From an uncultured Burkholderiales bacterium (lineage in GTDB: Bacteria; Pseudomonadota; Gammaproteobacteria; Burkholderiales; Burkholderiaceae_C), in contig CAIPFK010000035.1 in assembly GCA_903864315.1 (NCBI GenBank), positions 1 through 53,384 on the forward strand: DNA of 53,384 bases. The letters are read 5' to 3'. Of this stretch, positions 41,437 to 50,297 are shown one piece after another (the stretch's first letter is position 1; each line of letters opens with the position of its first letter). Under the pieces are notes generated by a model, which saw only the letters and a list, made by a program, of their open reading frames with translations, was not told where the DNA came from and did not search any database. A program made the position numbers and the translations under genes.

Positions 41437-42453
41437 ATGCACCACACTTGTCCTTCCTGGATTCGCCAACTCTCACTTTCCTTGATCCTTCTCTTGGGCA
41501 TCACGTCCATGCAGGTGCATTCTCAGACCGGCGGTGAGATTCGCGTGAGTGCCTTTCCCAACGCCAAAGCGCTCCCGCTGTATTTGGGCTTGGCCAAAGG
41601 TGTGTTTGAAAAGCATGGTCTCAAAATCAATTTGAGCTTGACAGAAAACTCCAATAGCCAACGAGCAGACTTGGCAAGCGCCCGGGTGGATGTGGTGCAC
41701 TCGGCCGTTGACAACGCCTTGGCCATGATTGAAGTGGCCAAAAAGGACGCTGTCATCGTGAGCGGTGGTGACAGTGGCATGAACGACTTCATTGTTCAAG
41801 CAGACATCAAGAGCTTTGCCGACATGAAAGGCAAGACTTTGGTCGTCGATGCGCCCAATACGGCGTACGCCTTGCAAGCAAAGAAGATATTGCTGCAATA
41901 TGGTTTGCGTGAGGGGGTGGACTACACCGTCAAGCCCGTTGGTGCAGTGGTCTATCGCTATGAAGCCATGATCAATTCCCACGACAACTCGGCATCCATT
42001 TTGAATCTTCCATTCAATGTGGTTGCCCAGGAGCATGGCCTCAAAAGCTTGGGTCGATTGGTGGATATTTTTGGCGCCTACCAAGCGGTGGGGACGTTTG
42101 TGATGCGCGACTGGGCGTCGAGTCACAGGACTTTGCTTGAAACTTATTTGCAAGCCTACATTGAGTCACTTCGGATGGTGAGAGACCCACAAAACAAGTC
42201 TGACTGCATCCGCTTATTGAAAGACAAGCTGAACTTGTCCGATTGGTCTGCACAAAGAACCTATGAGTTGTTGATCGATCCAAATTTCGGATTCACCCCC
42301 GATGCGCAGTTCAATCAATTGGGCTTTCAAAACATGCTCAAACTTCGCGCAGAAATTGAGCGCAAAGAAAACGATCGCGTGAACTTGCCAGAGCAGTATG
42401 TTGATCTGTCGTATTACGCTGCGGCATTAAAAAAGCTGCAGTCCTCTCATTGA
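41437..42453 (+). CDS. Exported NMT1/THI5-like ABC-type solute-binding protein
   Basis: 338 residues with a signal peptide of about 29 residues (LSLSLILLLGITSMQVHS, then QTGGEIRV). It shares with the protein at 6540 the DNALAMIEVAKKDAVIVSGGD, MKGKTLVVDAPNTAYALQAKKIL and SILNLPFNV segments, so the two are paralogues. The presence here, and absence there, of an export signal is the main difference. No permease or ATPase gene is adjacent. The upstream terminator suggests that it has its own promoter within a short space, or is transcribed by read-through. Confidence 0.86.
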   Translation: MHHTCPSWIRQLSLSLILLLGITSMQVHSQTGGEIRVSAFPNAKALPLYLGLAKGVFEKHGLKINLSLTENSNSQRADLASARVDVVHSAVDNALAMIEVAKKDAVIVSGGDSGMNDFIVQADIKSFADMKGKTLVVDAPNTAYALQAKKILLQYGLREGVDYTVKPVGAVVYRYEAMINSHDNSASILNLPFNVVAQEHGLKSLGRLVDIFGAYQAVGTFVMRDWASSHRTLLETYLQAYIESLRMVRDPQNKSDCIRLLKDKLNLSDWSAQRTYELLIDPNFGFTPDAQFNQLGFQNMLKLRAEIERKENDRVNLPEQYVDLSYYAAALKKLQSSH

Positions 42454-42521
42454 GGGAGGGCTACGAGGGGGTTCAACCGGTTTGAGCCGTGCTCACTCGT
42501 CTTGGGATTATCTTGAAGGCT

Positions 42522-42549
42522 GACTGGGCTTGAAGTCCAATGCCCAGTC
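42522..42549 (+). terminator. Hairpin in convergent intergenic space
   Basis: GACTGGGC (42522-42529) and GCCCAGTC (42542-42549), perfect eight-base arms with a 12-base loop. It lies between the converging ends at 42453 and 42561. No T run follows on either strand, so function as a terminator is only suggested by position. Confidence 0.4.
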
Positions 42550-42560
42550 GGTCAATGCCC

Positions 42561-42746
42561 TCAGGATGAGCTTTGATCCCCAATGGCAGTCAATTTCAAA
42601 ATATAGGTCGCTATCGCGCCAAAAAAGATGGACACCAACCAAGCTCCAGCGCTCGATTGGACTGCCAGACCTCTGAAAATGGTGTGAAATGCGAACAAAT
42701 TGATCAAAAAGAAGATCGCCAAGCCTGTTAATTTTGTGCTGTTCAT
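42561..42746 (-). CDS. Small two-span membrane protein, unknown function
   Basis: 61 residues from ATG 42746, preceded by AGAGGGAC six bases away. Two hydrophobic helices are seen, about residues 6-26 (LTGLAIFFLINLFAFHTIF) and 36-53 (AWLVSIFFGAIATYILKL), with a short loop between and a Ser-rich tail. I do not recognise a family. A well-formed promoter with an overlapping palindrome (42802-42838) supports that it is a genuine, regulated gene. Confidence 0.65.
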   Translation of the reverse strand: MNSTKLTGLAIFFLINLFAFHTIFRGLAVQSSAGAWLVSIFFGAIATYILKLTAIGDQSSS

Positions 42747-42801
42747 GATTGTCCCTCTGAGTTGGTGTTGTTGAATATCTGCCGCATTCTTTCCATTTTT
42801 T

Positions 42802-42821
42802 AGAGTGTATTTATACACTCT
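42802..42821 (-). promoter_or_regulatory. Perfect operator-like palindrome over the -10 element
   Basis: AGAGTGTAT-TT-ATACACTCT: nine-base arms and a two-base centre. It covers the -10 hexamer of the promoter at 42810-42838, the classic position for a repressor site. No regulator gene is adjacent. Confidence 0.6.
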
Positions 42822-42838
42822 TTTGATTGGTTTTTCAA
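42810..42838 (-). promoter_or_regulatory. Sigma-70 promoter of the 61-residue membrane protein
   Basis: Minus strand TTGAAA (42833-42838), a 17-bp spacer and TATAAA (42810-42815). The leader to the ATG at 42746 would be about 55 bases. Confidence 0.6.
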
Positions 42839-42909
42839 ATTCGAAATCGCAAATCGAACAGTCTATCCATCGAGACCCCAGAGGAATTTGACAAATGAAT
42901 CCTAATTGA

Positions 42910-43941
42910 TTACTGGTTCAGTCTTGGCCTACTCAAGACTGGACTTGGTGTGGGAATTGTTTGTAACCACTTCACGATGTGGTTGACCATGGGTTCGACA
43001 GATTTTGGTGCGTAGATGTCTCCAACCAAAACATGTTGATTGTCACTCTCGCTGTCATCGACTCTGTAGAGTTGATTGGACGCATTGGCCATCGAGGCAA
43101 ACGCATGTTTGATCATCTCAGGGTCAACAACTTGGTCTTGTTCGCTATAAAACACAAGCACGGGTTGCTTGAATTGGGTCAAATTGCTCTGTCTGACTCT
43201 TAGGGTCAATGCCATCATGGGAAATAGAGCTTTGGTTGGGTAAACGGTGGTCCATCCCAAGTTGCGTTTTGGATCTTCGGCGCGTACTCCCCTTGATTCA
43301 CCTTGAACGGCATAGGCGATTTGTTGGCCCCACGGCCAATTGATCATTTCAGCCCGCTTGTCCTTGGGACCAAAGTTGGGCGATATGAAAACGTGTGCGT
43401 AGGCCTGTTGGGCGTTGGCCGTCAAACCAAACCAAGTGGCCAAGGTGGAGCCGGTGGAGCAACTCACGACCAACACCTTGTCTCCAATTGTGCTTCCAAT
43501 CTGGATGGCCTCATTGATGTCGGCCATCCAGTCTTGAACGCTTGCATTGCCAAGCTCAGTGGACGCTTGTCCGTGGCCAGTAAGTCGAGTGTAAAACGCA
43601 TTGGCATGGAGTGTTGTGGCGAGTTTGTTGGACAAAGGCGCTGTTTCTAATTTGCTTGCAGAAAATCCATGGATGTAGACCACGGACCAAGGTGTTTTCT
43701 CATGCCGAGTGGAGAACCAAACGATTTCTTTTTCTGTCCCCTGCCTCAAGTGATCCACGCGACTCTCCACTTGAGCGAGCCATGAATCCAACTCCCCCAG
43801 TTGGTCTGGGCTTGCCGGCCTCACCGTGGGCGTGTCCGGTCCGAATGAATTTTTGGGTCCCCAACTTACAAAAAGACCGATTGCGATCCCCAATGCAAGC
43901 AAGCTCCAGAGTGCATGTCGCGATGATTGAGCTTTGGTCAT
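42910..43941 (-). CDS. Membrane-anchored alpha/beta hydrolase (carboxylesterase-like)
   Basis: 343 residues from ATG 43941; a TTG at 43965 adds eight. An N-terminal hydrophobic segment (ALWSLLALGIAIGLFVSWG) without a clear cleavage site suggests an inner-membrane anchor with a periplasmic catalytic domain. Hydrolase motifs: YIHGFSASKLE (oxyanion), nucleophile Ser in SCSTGS near 165, Asp in YSEQDQVVDPEMI and His in SDNQHVLVGD. Substrate unknown. It is last but one of a minus-strand series with an exported unknown and a cupin upstream. Confidence 0.8.
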   Translation of the reverse strand: MTKAQSSRHALWSLLALGIAIGLFVSWGPKNSFGPDTPTVRPASPDQLGELDSWLAQVESRVDHLRQGTEKEIVWFSTRHEKTPWSVVYIHGFSASKLETAPLSNKLATTLHANAFYTRLTGHGQASTELGNASVQDWMADINEAIQIGSTIGDKVLVVSCSTGSTLATWFGLTANAQQAYAHVFISPNFGPKDKRAEMINWPWGQQIAYAVQGESRGVRAEDPKRNLGWTTVYPTKALFPMMALTLRVRQSNLTQFKQPVLVFYSEQDQVVDPEMIKHAFASMANASNQLYRVDDSESDNQHVLVGDIYAPKSVEPMVNHIVKWLQTIPTPSPVLSRPRLNQ

Positions 43942-44099
43942 GGGCTTTGGGATTGAAGAGATCAAGGTTTAGATCTGGTTTTGGTCTCAAGTGATCAATG
44001 AGTATAGGGGTGAGCGTCTCGGATGTTCACCTGTACGTCGGACATCCTTTGAGTTGCGAGTACTCGGCATTCAAAACCAGCCAGACTTGCATGAAAAGA

Positions 44100-44612
44100 T
44101 CATTTTTTTTCACGCTCAATGGTTTTACAACTGGATTTGGTGATCTTGTTGTTGGTGGACTTGAAGGTGTACAAGTCATGGGTTCGGGTGTTGAGCTCAA
44201 ACGTATTGTCGTAGGGCAGGGCCGGAAAAACAAAGGTGATGAACTCCTCTTTGGTAATGTAGCTGCCCACGATGTTGAAAGGCACCTGGCCCATGTCGCT
44301 CGTGTCGTCCTTGGAGCCTACAAAGACACGACCGTCGTAGAATAAATAAACGTTGCTCTCGCACCGCCAAAGCCGTCCATTCAAGAGCGCTTGATAAAAA
44401 ACGCCTTGAATGATTTGTTTGTTTTGTTGCTGAATGGCGTCGTAGCGGCGCCGATCATTGCCCGAGTCTTTGTACATGTCGTTGGCGTTTTGTGCGCGAA
44501 CGCAGTCCATGGCCAAATAGCTTGTCATGCACACCAGAGAGCAAGTGACAAACGAGCCCCTTAAATACCGAAAGAGCGATTTCTTAATGGGGGATGAATG
44601 CAAGTGCTTCAT
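44100..44612 (-). CDS. Exported protein of unknown function
   Basis: 170 residues from ATG 44612; a TTG at 44630 adds six. The signal peptide is about residues 1-41 (SFVTCSLVCMTSYLAMDCVRA, then QNANDMYKD). The mature part has a helical region, NDRRRYDAIQQQNKQIIQGV, and a beta-rich region with RLWRCESNVYLFYDGRVFVG. Two or three cysteines could form disulfides. I do not recognise a family. Directly upstream lie four 11-bp repeats (44625-44668). Confidence 0.65.
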   Translation of the reverse strand: MKHLHSSPIKKSLFRYLRGSFVTCSLVCMTSYLAMDCVRAQNANDMYKDSGNDRRRYDAIQQQNKQIIQGVFYQALLNGRLWRCESNVYLFYDGRVFVGSKDDTSDMGQVPFNIVGSYITKEEFITFVFPALPYDNTFELNTRTHDLYTFKSTNNKITKSSCKTIEREKK

Positions 44613-44624
44613 TCTTGACTCAGT

Positions 44625-44668
44625 GATCAAGCATGGATCAAGGGTGTATCAAGCGTGTATCAAGCACA
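44625..44668 (-). repeat. Four 11-bp tandem direct repeats upstream of an exported-protein gene
   Basis: Units on the plus strand: GATCAAGCATG, GATCAAGGGTG, TATCAAGCGTG, TATCAAGCACA; consensus TATCAAGCGTG. They start 13 bp before the ATG at 44612 and are in phase with one helical turn. They lie between that gene and the stop of the upstream cupin at 44696. Confidence 0.85.
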
Positions 44669-44695
44669 TGAGTTTGATGGCCAATCTCGATGTGA

Positions 44696-45175
44696 TCAAT
44701 TGACGGCATCCAAGCTTTTACCCTCAACGTGGACGGGTTTGGCGCTGATCAACACAAACGCAATGATGCAGACTTCGGTCCCCTTATTGACCCAATTATG
44801 GATGGTGCCGCGTTGAATGAGCACGTCACCGGCTTTGAGCACTGCAATCACGCCATTGTCAAGTTCCATGTGAATCTCACCCGTGATCACGACAGCATAG
44901 TCGATGGAGTCTGTTCGGTGGTTTCTAGGGGCGACGCCTGGCTCGTAGCGCACCACGCGAAAAACGGTTCCATTGTCAACGGTGGTTTTGAAGGAGGTCT
45001 TGGTGGGGTCTTGAAATCCATCGTTGTTGACTGGAAAGCCTTGCGTGGACCACACCACTGTTGAAGACTGGCCGGCACGCGGAGAGATGACGTTTTGAGA
45101 GATCTCGTCGATCTCCACCTTGGCGTGTCCGTGTTGATCGTGTCCGGTGACGACTCTTCTGACTTGGATGGTCAT
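44696..45175 (-). CDS. Cupin-domain protein
   Basis: 159 residues, single cupin. Motif 1 GVAPRNHRTDSIDYAVVITGEIHMELDNG has one His plus Asp and Tyr at the metal positions, and motif 2 GDVLIQRGTIHNWVNKG has the second His, so metal binding is weaker than in the cupin at 5275. The N-terminal VRRVVTGHDQHGHAKVEIDE extension with three His is characteristic of small cupins annotated near dioxygenase and hydrolase genes. It has no signal peptide. It is divergent from Bug copy 8 over a 272-bp region that shows only an AACGAAT/ATTCGTT inverted repeat (45254-45284). Confidence 0.82.
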   Translation of the reverse strand: MTIQVRRVVTGHDQHGHAKVEIDEISQNVISPRAGQSSTVVWSTQGFPVNNDGFQDPTKTSFKTTVDNGTVFRVVRYEPGVAPRNHRTDSIDYAVVITGEIHMELDNGVIAVLKAGDVLIQRGTIHNWVNKGTEVCIIAFVLISAKPVHVEGKSLDAVN

Positions 45176-45447
45176 GGTGATGCTTTCTTGGCGTTGTGGG
45201 AGGGAATGGAAAAATTGAACAAATCCATGGATGAACCCTGGTTCGATCGATTCAACGAATCAGATATTTTAGAGTGCATTCGTTCTTTTTTTGAAGGGAC
45301 CGTTGTCTATTTGATTGCAGCCAAACCAGTGAGAAACACACGTCTTGCTCAGTGGTCCATTTGTCCATGATCACCCTCAAGGGAATGTTTGAGGAATACA
45401 ATGCGTTGGTGTGACAGCATCAAAAAACATTCTCATCAGAGGTTGCT

Positions 45448-46437
45448 ATGATTTCAAATTTCCATGAAAAAAATACACGCCTTGTCCGCAATTTGGCATG
45501 GATGGTCTTGGCGTATTGCGCAGTTTTTCAATCGCATGCGCAAACTTGGCCATCCAAGCCCCTCGTGTTCGTCACCGCCGGTGCGCCAGGGGATGGACTG
45601 GATTTGATCACCCGGGTGTTTGCGCAAAGCATGACCAAAACCTTGGGGCAAACCATTGTCGTTGACAACAGGCCAGGGGGGGGCGGAAAGATCTCCATGG
45701 AATACATCAAGAATGCCCATTCAGAGGGCTACATCTTGGGGATCATGTCTTTGAACAATTTGCCCCTGGCGGCTGTGAACCCCAAGCCTCCCTACAACCC
45801 AAGCACCGATTTCATTCCTGTCGCCTTGTTGTGTGACGCCATGGGCTGGTTGGTGGTGAGTGCAGACTCGCCCTATAAATCAGTTCAAGATTTGGTGACC
45901 TACGCCAAAAGCAATCCTGGAAAGCTCAATTTTGCCAGCTCTGGCATTGGCAGCATCTTTCACTTCTATGGCGAGTGGCTTAAACAATTGGCCAATATCG
46001 ACGCCACCCATGTGCCTTACAAGGGTGAAGCGTTGGCCATGGCCGATATTGTGAGTGGACGAGTCGACTACATGTACGCCTCTGGTGCGGCCAAGCCATT
46101 TGTCAGCACGGGCAAGCTACGGCTATTGGCCACAGGTGGGCCTGATCGCATGGCCGATTTCCCCAACAACCAAACCATGGTGGATGCTGGCTACCCAGAA
46201 TTCTCCATCACGGGCTGGATTGGGCTCGTGGCTCCCAATGGAGTCAACCCAGAGATCATTAAAAAGCTCAATGTTGCCGTCCAAGCGGCGGTAGCAGATC
46301 CCAATGTAAAAAAGACCTTGGGCACCTATACCTTCAATACCCTGGGGGGCACGTCTGAAGAGTTTGCCAAGCGAATTGCGTTGGACATGGGGCGCCTGGG
46401 CAAAATTGGTAAAACGGCCAATATCCAATTGGATTAA
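45448..46437 (+). CDS. Bug/TctC-family periplasmic receptor (copy 8)
   Basis: 329 residues; signal peptide about 1-31 (SHA, then QTWPSKPLVFVT). Loops: GAPGDGLDLITRVFAQSM (Gly-Asp-Gly in place of Gly-Gly-x-x), VDNRPGGGGKISMEY, SEGYILGIMSLNNLPLAAVNP and HVPYKGEALAMADIV. An AGAGG site precedes the ATG. The FAD oxidoreductase follows after 29 bp. Confidence 0.92.
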   Translation: MISNFHEKNTRLVRNLAWMVLAYCAVFQSHAQTWPSKPLVFVTAGAPGDGLDLITRVFAQSMTKTLGQTIVVDNRPGGGGKISMEYIKNAHSEGYILGIMSLNNLPLAAVNPKPPYNPSTDFIPVALLCDAMGWLVVSADSPYKSVQDLVTYAKSNPGKLNFASSGIGSIFHFYGEWLKQLANIDATHVPYKGEALAMADIVSGRVDYMYASGAAKPFVSTGKLRLLATGGPDRMADFPNNQTMVDAGYPEFSITGWIGLVAPNGVNPEIIKKLNVAVQAAVADPNVKKTLGTYTFNTLGGTSEEFAKRIALDMGRLGKIGKTANIQLD

Positions 46438-46466
46438 CTCCATGATGTTTGAAGTGAGCAGTCAAC

Positions 46467-47810
46467 ATGAGTGAGCATGGGCATGTCGTCGAAGCCGAGC
46501 GCAAAACACCGCTCTGGGGTGAGTACGATTTGGCGGTCTTGGGCGGTGGACCCGCGGGGATGGCTGCGGCCAGCAGTGCGGCTCGATTGGGGCTTAAAAC
46601 CATTTTGATTGAGCACTACGGTTTTTTAGGCGGCATGGGGACTGCGGCTGGGGTGACCAACTTTTGTGGTTTGCACGCTTTGATTCATGGCCGCATTGAG
46701 CGGGTGGTGCAAGGTTTCGCCACCGAGCTGTTGGAGCACATTGATGCGTTGGGTGGACTCAATGCGCCCCATATGCTTTTTGGGGGGCGCATTGCGGCCC
46801 AGGCCTATGACAACGCAGCCTATAAAATTGCAGCCGATCGAATCACCCGAAAAGCCGGGGTGGAGCTGCTCTTTCATACCCGCGGTGTGGGCGTGCTCAT
46901 GCACTCCAAAGACCAAATCAAGGCTTTGTTGATTGAGAACAAATCGGGCCGATTTGCTGTATCGGCAAAGGTGTTCATCGACGCCTCGGGGGACGCTGAT
47001 TTGGCTTTCCACGCGGGTGTTGAGTTTGAAAAAGGCACCAGTGCCAAAGACATGATGTACCCCACCAGCATGTTTCGCGTGAATGGCGTGCATTCAGACC
47101 TGGCTCAGGCGAGCCTTCCCCACATCGATGACTTCATGGACCAAGCCCGCCTGGAGGGGACTCAATTCGCCCGTCGCAGCCCCATCATCAAGCCGCAAAA
47201 GAACACGGCGGAGTGGCGCGCCAACGTGACCCAACTCTCCAACGACGATGGCTCACCGGTTGACGGCTGCAATGCTTGGCAAGTCAGCCGCGCAGAGGTG
47301 CTGGGTCGTGAGCAAATTGCCGACTTCATGCAATTTTTAAAAGCTCGGGTTCCAGGTTTTGAGGCCTCCTATTTGCTTGAAATTGCGCCACAACTCGGTA
47401 TCCGTGAGACGCGCCGCATCGTGGGTGACTACCAATTGAGTGAGGACGATGTGCTTTCATGTCGCCGCTTTGATGACAGCATTGGCGTCAATGCCTGGAT
47501 GGTCGAAGAGCATATCGCAGGGGACGTGCTATTCAAGTGGCCCCATGCCGAGACCAACCAAGGGTTCAACCAACTCCCGTATCGAATGATTTGCCCCCAA
47601 GTGGTGGATAATTTGTGGGTGGTGGGTCGCTGCGCGTCCATGACCCACGGGGGGCAATCTGCAGCGAGGGTTTCAGGGGCTTGCTTCGTGATGGGCCAAG
47701 CCGCTGGCGTGGCTGCTTCTTTGGTCCTAGAGGACTGCCTCAGTCCCAAAACCATCTCGCTCAACGCTCTGCATCAGCGGCTTCTTGCCCAAGGTGTTTA
47801 TTTGGGCTGA
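46467..47810 (+). CDS. FAD-dependent oxidoreductase (FAD_oxidored family)
   Basis: 447 residues. The N-terminal dinucleotide fold (YDLAVLGGGPAGMAAASSAARLG, about 17-40), GFLGGMGTAAGVTNFCGLH, a second FAD-contact FIDASGDADLAFHAG and a C-terminal VVGRCASMTHGGQSAARVSGACFVMGQAAG are all intact. It belongs to the group seen with Bug receptors and often annotated as FAD-dependent oxidoreductase or fumarate-reductase-like; the substrate may be a hydroxy acid or an unsaturated dicarboxylate. Flanked on both sides by Bug genes. Confidence 0.88.
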   Translation: MSEHGHVVEAERKTPLWGEYDLAVLGGGPAGMAAASSAARLGLKTILIEHYGFLGGMGTAAGVTNFCGLHALIHGRIERVVQGFATELLEHIDALGGLNAPHMLFGGRIAAQAYDNAAYKIAADRITRKAGVELLFHTRGVGVLMHSKDQIKALLIENKSGRFAVSAKVFIDASGDADLAFHAGVEFEKGTSAKDMMYPTSMFRVNGVHSDLAQASLPHIDDFMDQARLEGTQFARRSPIIKPQKNTAEWRANVTQLSNDDGSPVDGCNAWQVSRAEVLGREQIADFMQFLKARVPGFEASYLLEIAPQLGIRETRRIVGDYQLSEDDVLSCRRFDDSIGVNAWMVEEHIAGDVLFKWPHAETNQGFNQLPYRMICPQVVDNLWVVGRCASMTHGGQSAARVSGACFVMGQAAGVAASLVLEDCLSPKTISLNALHQRLLAQGVYLG

Positions 47811-47833
47811 CTCTTTCCATTGGAATCAAAATC

Positions 47834-48853
47834 ATGTTTTTAAAAAGTGCCAGTTTTATCTCATTGTGTATCTCATCTTTCGTCTCGTTGATGTTGCCTA
47901 GCAGTGTGCTTTGGCTCGCACCCCAAGCAGCTTGGTCTCAAGACAAATCGTCAAGCACCACGATGTGGCCAAGCCGTCCTGTGAAAATTTTGGTGGGTTT
48001 TCCTGGTGGATCGACCCCAGACATGGTGGCCAGGACCTTGGCTGAGCCACTGGGCAAGGCCCTGGGTCAAGCGGTGGTTGTGGACAACAAAACCGGCGCC
48101 TCGGGCAACATCGCCACCGATGCCGTGGCCAAATCGAGCGATGATCACACCCTGGGTGTGGTGATCAATGGCAATTTGACCTCGGCCAAACTGCTCGACC
48201 CCAAACTCCCCTACGACCCGTCACACGACTTCGCTTTTATTTCGCTGCTGGCCACTTCCCCCTTGATCTTGCTCTCTCCAGCGAATTTACCCGATGGACT
48301 TGAATACATTCATCAAGCCCAAAGCAGCGCCAGCCAATGGAATTATGGCTCGGTGGGCAATGGCTCGGTGGCCCATTTGGGCATGGAGTTGTTGAAGTCC
48401 AAGATCAATGGGGTGCAAGCGGTGCACGTTCCCTATTCTGGCAACCCACAGGTGATCACGGCCATGCTCAGTGGTCAAATTCAAATGGCCTTGGTCCCGC
48501 CTGGCGTGGCCATGCCCCAAGTGAAATCAGGTAAATTGAAAGCCATCGGCCTCACCAGTGCCAGAAGTCCCTTGGTGCCTGATGTGGTGTCATTGTCTGA
48601 ACTGGGTGTCAAAGACTTTCAACTCGAGGTGTGGACTGGTCTGGTGGCCCCGGTTGGTTTGTCTGCGACGGCCAAAGCGCGTTTGTCTCAAGAAGTGAGC
48701 AAGATCTTTGCGCAAGAAGATTTCCGACAAAAATTGTTTGCTTTGGGCTGGCAAGCGGTGGGCTCCAGTGGTGAGGCTTTCAAGGCGAGAGTCCAAGAAG
48801 AATCTTTGCAACTGGGCAACATCATCAAGTTGCGCCAGATCAAATTGGATTGA
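47834..48853 (+). CDS. Bug/TctC-family periplasmic receptor (copy 9)
   Basis: 339 residues from ATG 47834; signal peptide about 1-35 (AAWS, then QDKSSSTTMWPSRPV). Loops: FPGGSTPDMVARTLAEPL, VDNKTGASGNIATD, and SDDHTLGVVINGN in place of the usual PDGYTLL, so the N-lobe ligand loop is altered. C-lobe: GSVGNGSVAHLGMELL and HVPYSGNPQVITAML. Twenty-three bases after the FAD oxidoreductase gene. Confidence 0.9.
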   Translation: MFLKSASFISLCISSFVSLMLPSSVLWLAPQAAWSQDKSSSTTMWPSRPVKILVGFPGGSTPDMVARTLAEPLGKALGQAVVVDNKTGASGNIATDAVAKSSDDHTLGVVINGNLTSAKLLDPKLPYDPSHDFAFISLLATSPLILLSPANLPDGLEYIHQAQSSASQWNYGSVGNGSVAHLGMELLKSKINGVQAVHVPYSGNPQVITAMLSGQIQMALVPPGVAMPQVKSGKLKAIGLTSARSPLVPDVVSLSELGVKDFQLEVWTGLVAPVGLSATAKARLSQEVSKIFAQEDFRQKLFALGWQAVGSSGEAFKARVQEESLQLGNIIKLRQIKLD

Positions 48854-48875
48854 GTTCCTTATTCAGTCCCTTGCA

Positions 48876-50270
48876 ATGACCCGTGCACCGTTGGCCTTTG
48901 TGGATATCGAGACCACGGGGTCCAACTCCCAGCGCGACCGCATCACCGAGATTGCGGTGGTGACGTGGGATTACACGACATTGACGCGTTGGGAGAGACT
49001 GATCAACCCCGGAGTTGCCATTCCTGAATTCATTCAACGCTTGACGGGGATCAGCCCTGAGATGCTCCACGGTGCTCCTGAGTTTGATGAATTGGCCAGT
49101 GAGTTGTGGCACGAGTTGGAGGGTAAGATTTTTGTGGCTCACAACGCCAACTTTGATTACAGTTTTATCAAGGCGGCCTTCAAACGCCTGGAGATGGATT
49201 TCAAGGCGCCCATGGCGTGCACGGTGAAGTTGTCTAGACAACTCTTTCCACTCCAAGCCAAACACAATTTGGACACCTTGATCGCCACGCATGGACTGGT
49301 GATTCACCAGCGTCACAGAGCGATGGGTGACGCAGACGTGTTGTGGCAATTTTGGCAAGTGTGCGAGCGGCACTTTGGCCAAGACGCTCTCGAGCAGAAA
49401 TTGTTCGAGCAAACCAAAAAGGCCACGCTGCCTCCTCATATTGATCAAAGCGTGATCGATGCCATGCCCGATACGCATGGCGTTTATACTTTTTACGGTG
49501 ATGGACAACTCCCTCTTTATATTGGCAAAAGCAACACGCTGCGCACCCGAGTGTTGAGCCATTTTCAGGGCTCAAAATCCAAGGCCAAAGAGATGAAGAT
49601 CGCGCTTCAGGTCAAGCACATTGAGTGGGTTGAAACCGCGGGTGAGTTGGGCGCTTTGATCTTGGAGTCCAAGATGATCAAGGACAAGTTGCCCAGCCTC
49701 AATGTCAAATTGAGACGAAGTCGAGAGCTTTGCGCTTGGACGCTCAAGGCCGATGTCCAGGGCTACATGAGGGCCCAGATGCTGCGTGAAAGCGAGCTGG
49801 ATGTGGGTCGCCAGGAGCACTTGTATGGGCTTTTTGCGTCTGCGCGCATGGCCAAAAATGCACTCAAATCATTGTGCCAAAAACACGCCTTGTGTGAGGG
49901 CTTGATGGGGCTTGAGAAGTTGAATCAATCGCAGTCTTGTTTTGCCCACCAACTCAAACAGTGTCAGGGTGCTTGTATTGGTTTGGAGTCGGCACAGCTG
50001 TACAACTTGCGGCTCTTGACTGCACTGGGAGCCATGAAGGTCAAAACTTGGCCCCACCCAGGTGCCATCGGCATCAAGGAGGGGGAGGGCCTTCATGTGG
50101 TGGATCATTGGTTTTACCATGGGTATGCCAAGAGCCCCGATGAAATTGGCAGTCTTTTGAGCCGTGCGAGGCCCGACTTTGATTTGGATATTTACAAGAT
50201 TCTTCAAGCGCATTTGCGCAAAATACCCAAGTCTGAGCTTTTCGCATTGGAAAAAGAGCTTGATGCTTAG
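48876..50270 (+). CDS. DnaQ-like 3'-5' exonuclease fused to a GIY-YIG (UvrC-type) nuclease domain
   Basis: 464 residues from ATG 48876. The exonuclease domain (about 1-170) has ExoI VDIETTGS, ExoII HNANFDYSFI and ExoIII HRAMGDADV, all acidic residues present. The GIY-YIG domain (about 200-290) has GVYTFYGDGQLPLYIGKSNTLRTRVLSHF, followed by the UvrC-like HIEWVETAGELGALILESKMIK. A Cys-rich stretch (QSCFAHQLKQCQGACIG) resembles the UvrC cysteine motif. The combination is common in betaproteobacteria and likely serves DNA repair; the fusion is not pathway-related and marks core genome within the island. Confidence 0.88.
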   Translation: MTRAPLAFVDIETTGSNSQRDRITEIAVVTWDYTTLTRWERLINPGVAIPEFIQRLTGISPEMLHGAPEFDELASELWHELEGKIFVAHNANFDYSFIKAAFKRLEMDFKAPMACTVKLSRQLFPLQAKHNLDTLIATHGLVIHQRHRAMGDADVLWQFWQVCERHFGQDALEQKLFEQTKKATLPPHIDQSVIDAMPDTHGVYTFYGDGQLPLYIGKSNTLRTRVLSHFQGSKSKAKEMKIALQVKHIEWVETAGELGALILESKMIKDKLPSLNVKLRRSRELCAWTLKADVQGYMRAQMLRESELDVGRQEHLYGLFASARMAKNALKSLCQKHALCEGLMGLEKLNQSQSCFAHQLKQCQGACIGLESAQLYNLRLLTALGAMKVKTWPHPGAIGIKEGEGLHVVDHWFYHGYAKSPDEIGSLLSRARPDFDLDIYKILQAHLRKIPKSELFALEKELDA

Positions 50271-50297
50271 CTCGCCGGCTTCACACTCCCTCCATGC

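Noticed and set aside
44625-44668. CRISPR-like array
   Set aside because: The units are only 11 bp, directly adjacent without spacers, and there are no cas genes.
45254-45284. Inverted repeat AACGAAT/ATTCGTT followed by CTTTTTTT, as a terminator
   Set aside because: No plus-strand gene ends nearby, the loop is 17 bases and the stem is AT-rich. It may be an operator, but support is too thin for a feature.
45095-45370. A 91-codon plus-strand open frame
   Set aside because: Its first third is antisense to the cupin gene, it has no ribosome site and its product has no recognisable features; the remainder is better read as a divergent regulatory region.
48708-48875. A 56-residue upstream extension of the exonuclease/GIY-YIG protein
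   Set aside because: It overlaps the 3' end of Bug copy 9 in another frame; the ATG at 48876 begins exactly at the exonuclease domain.
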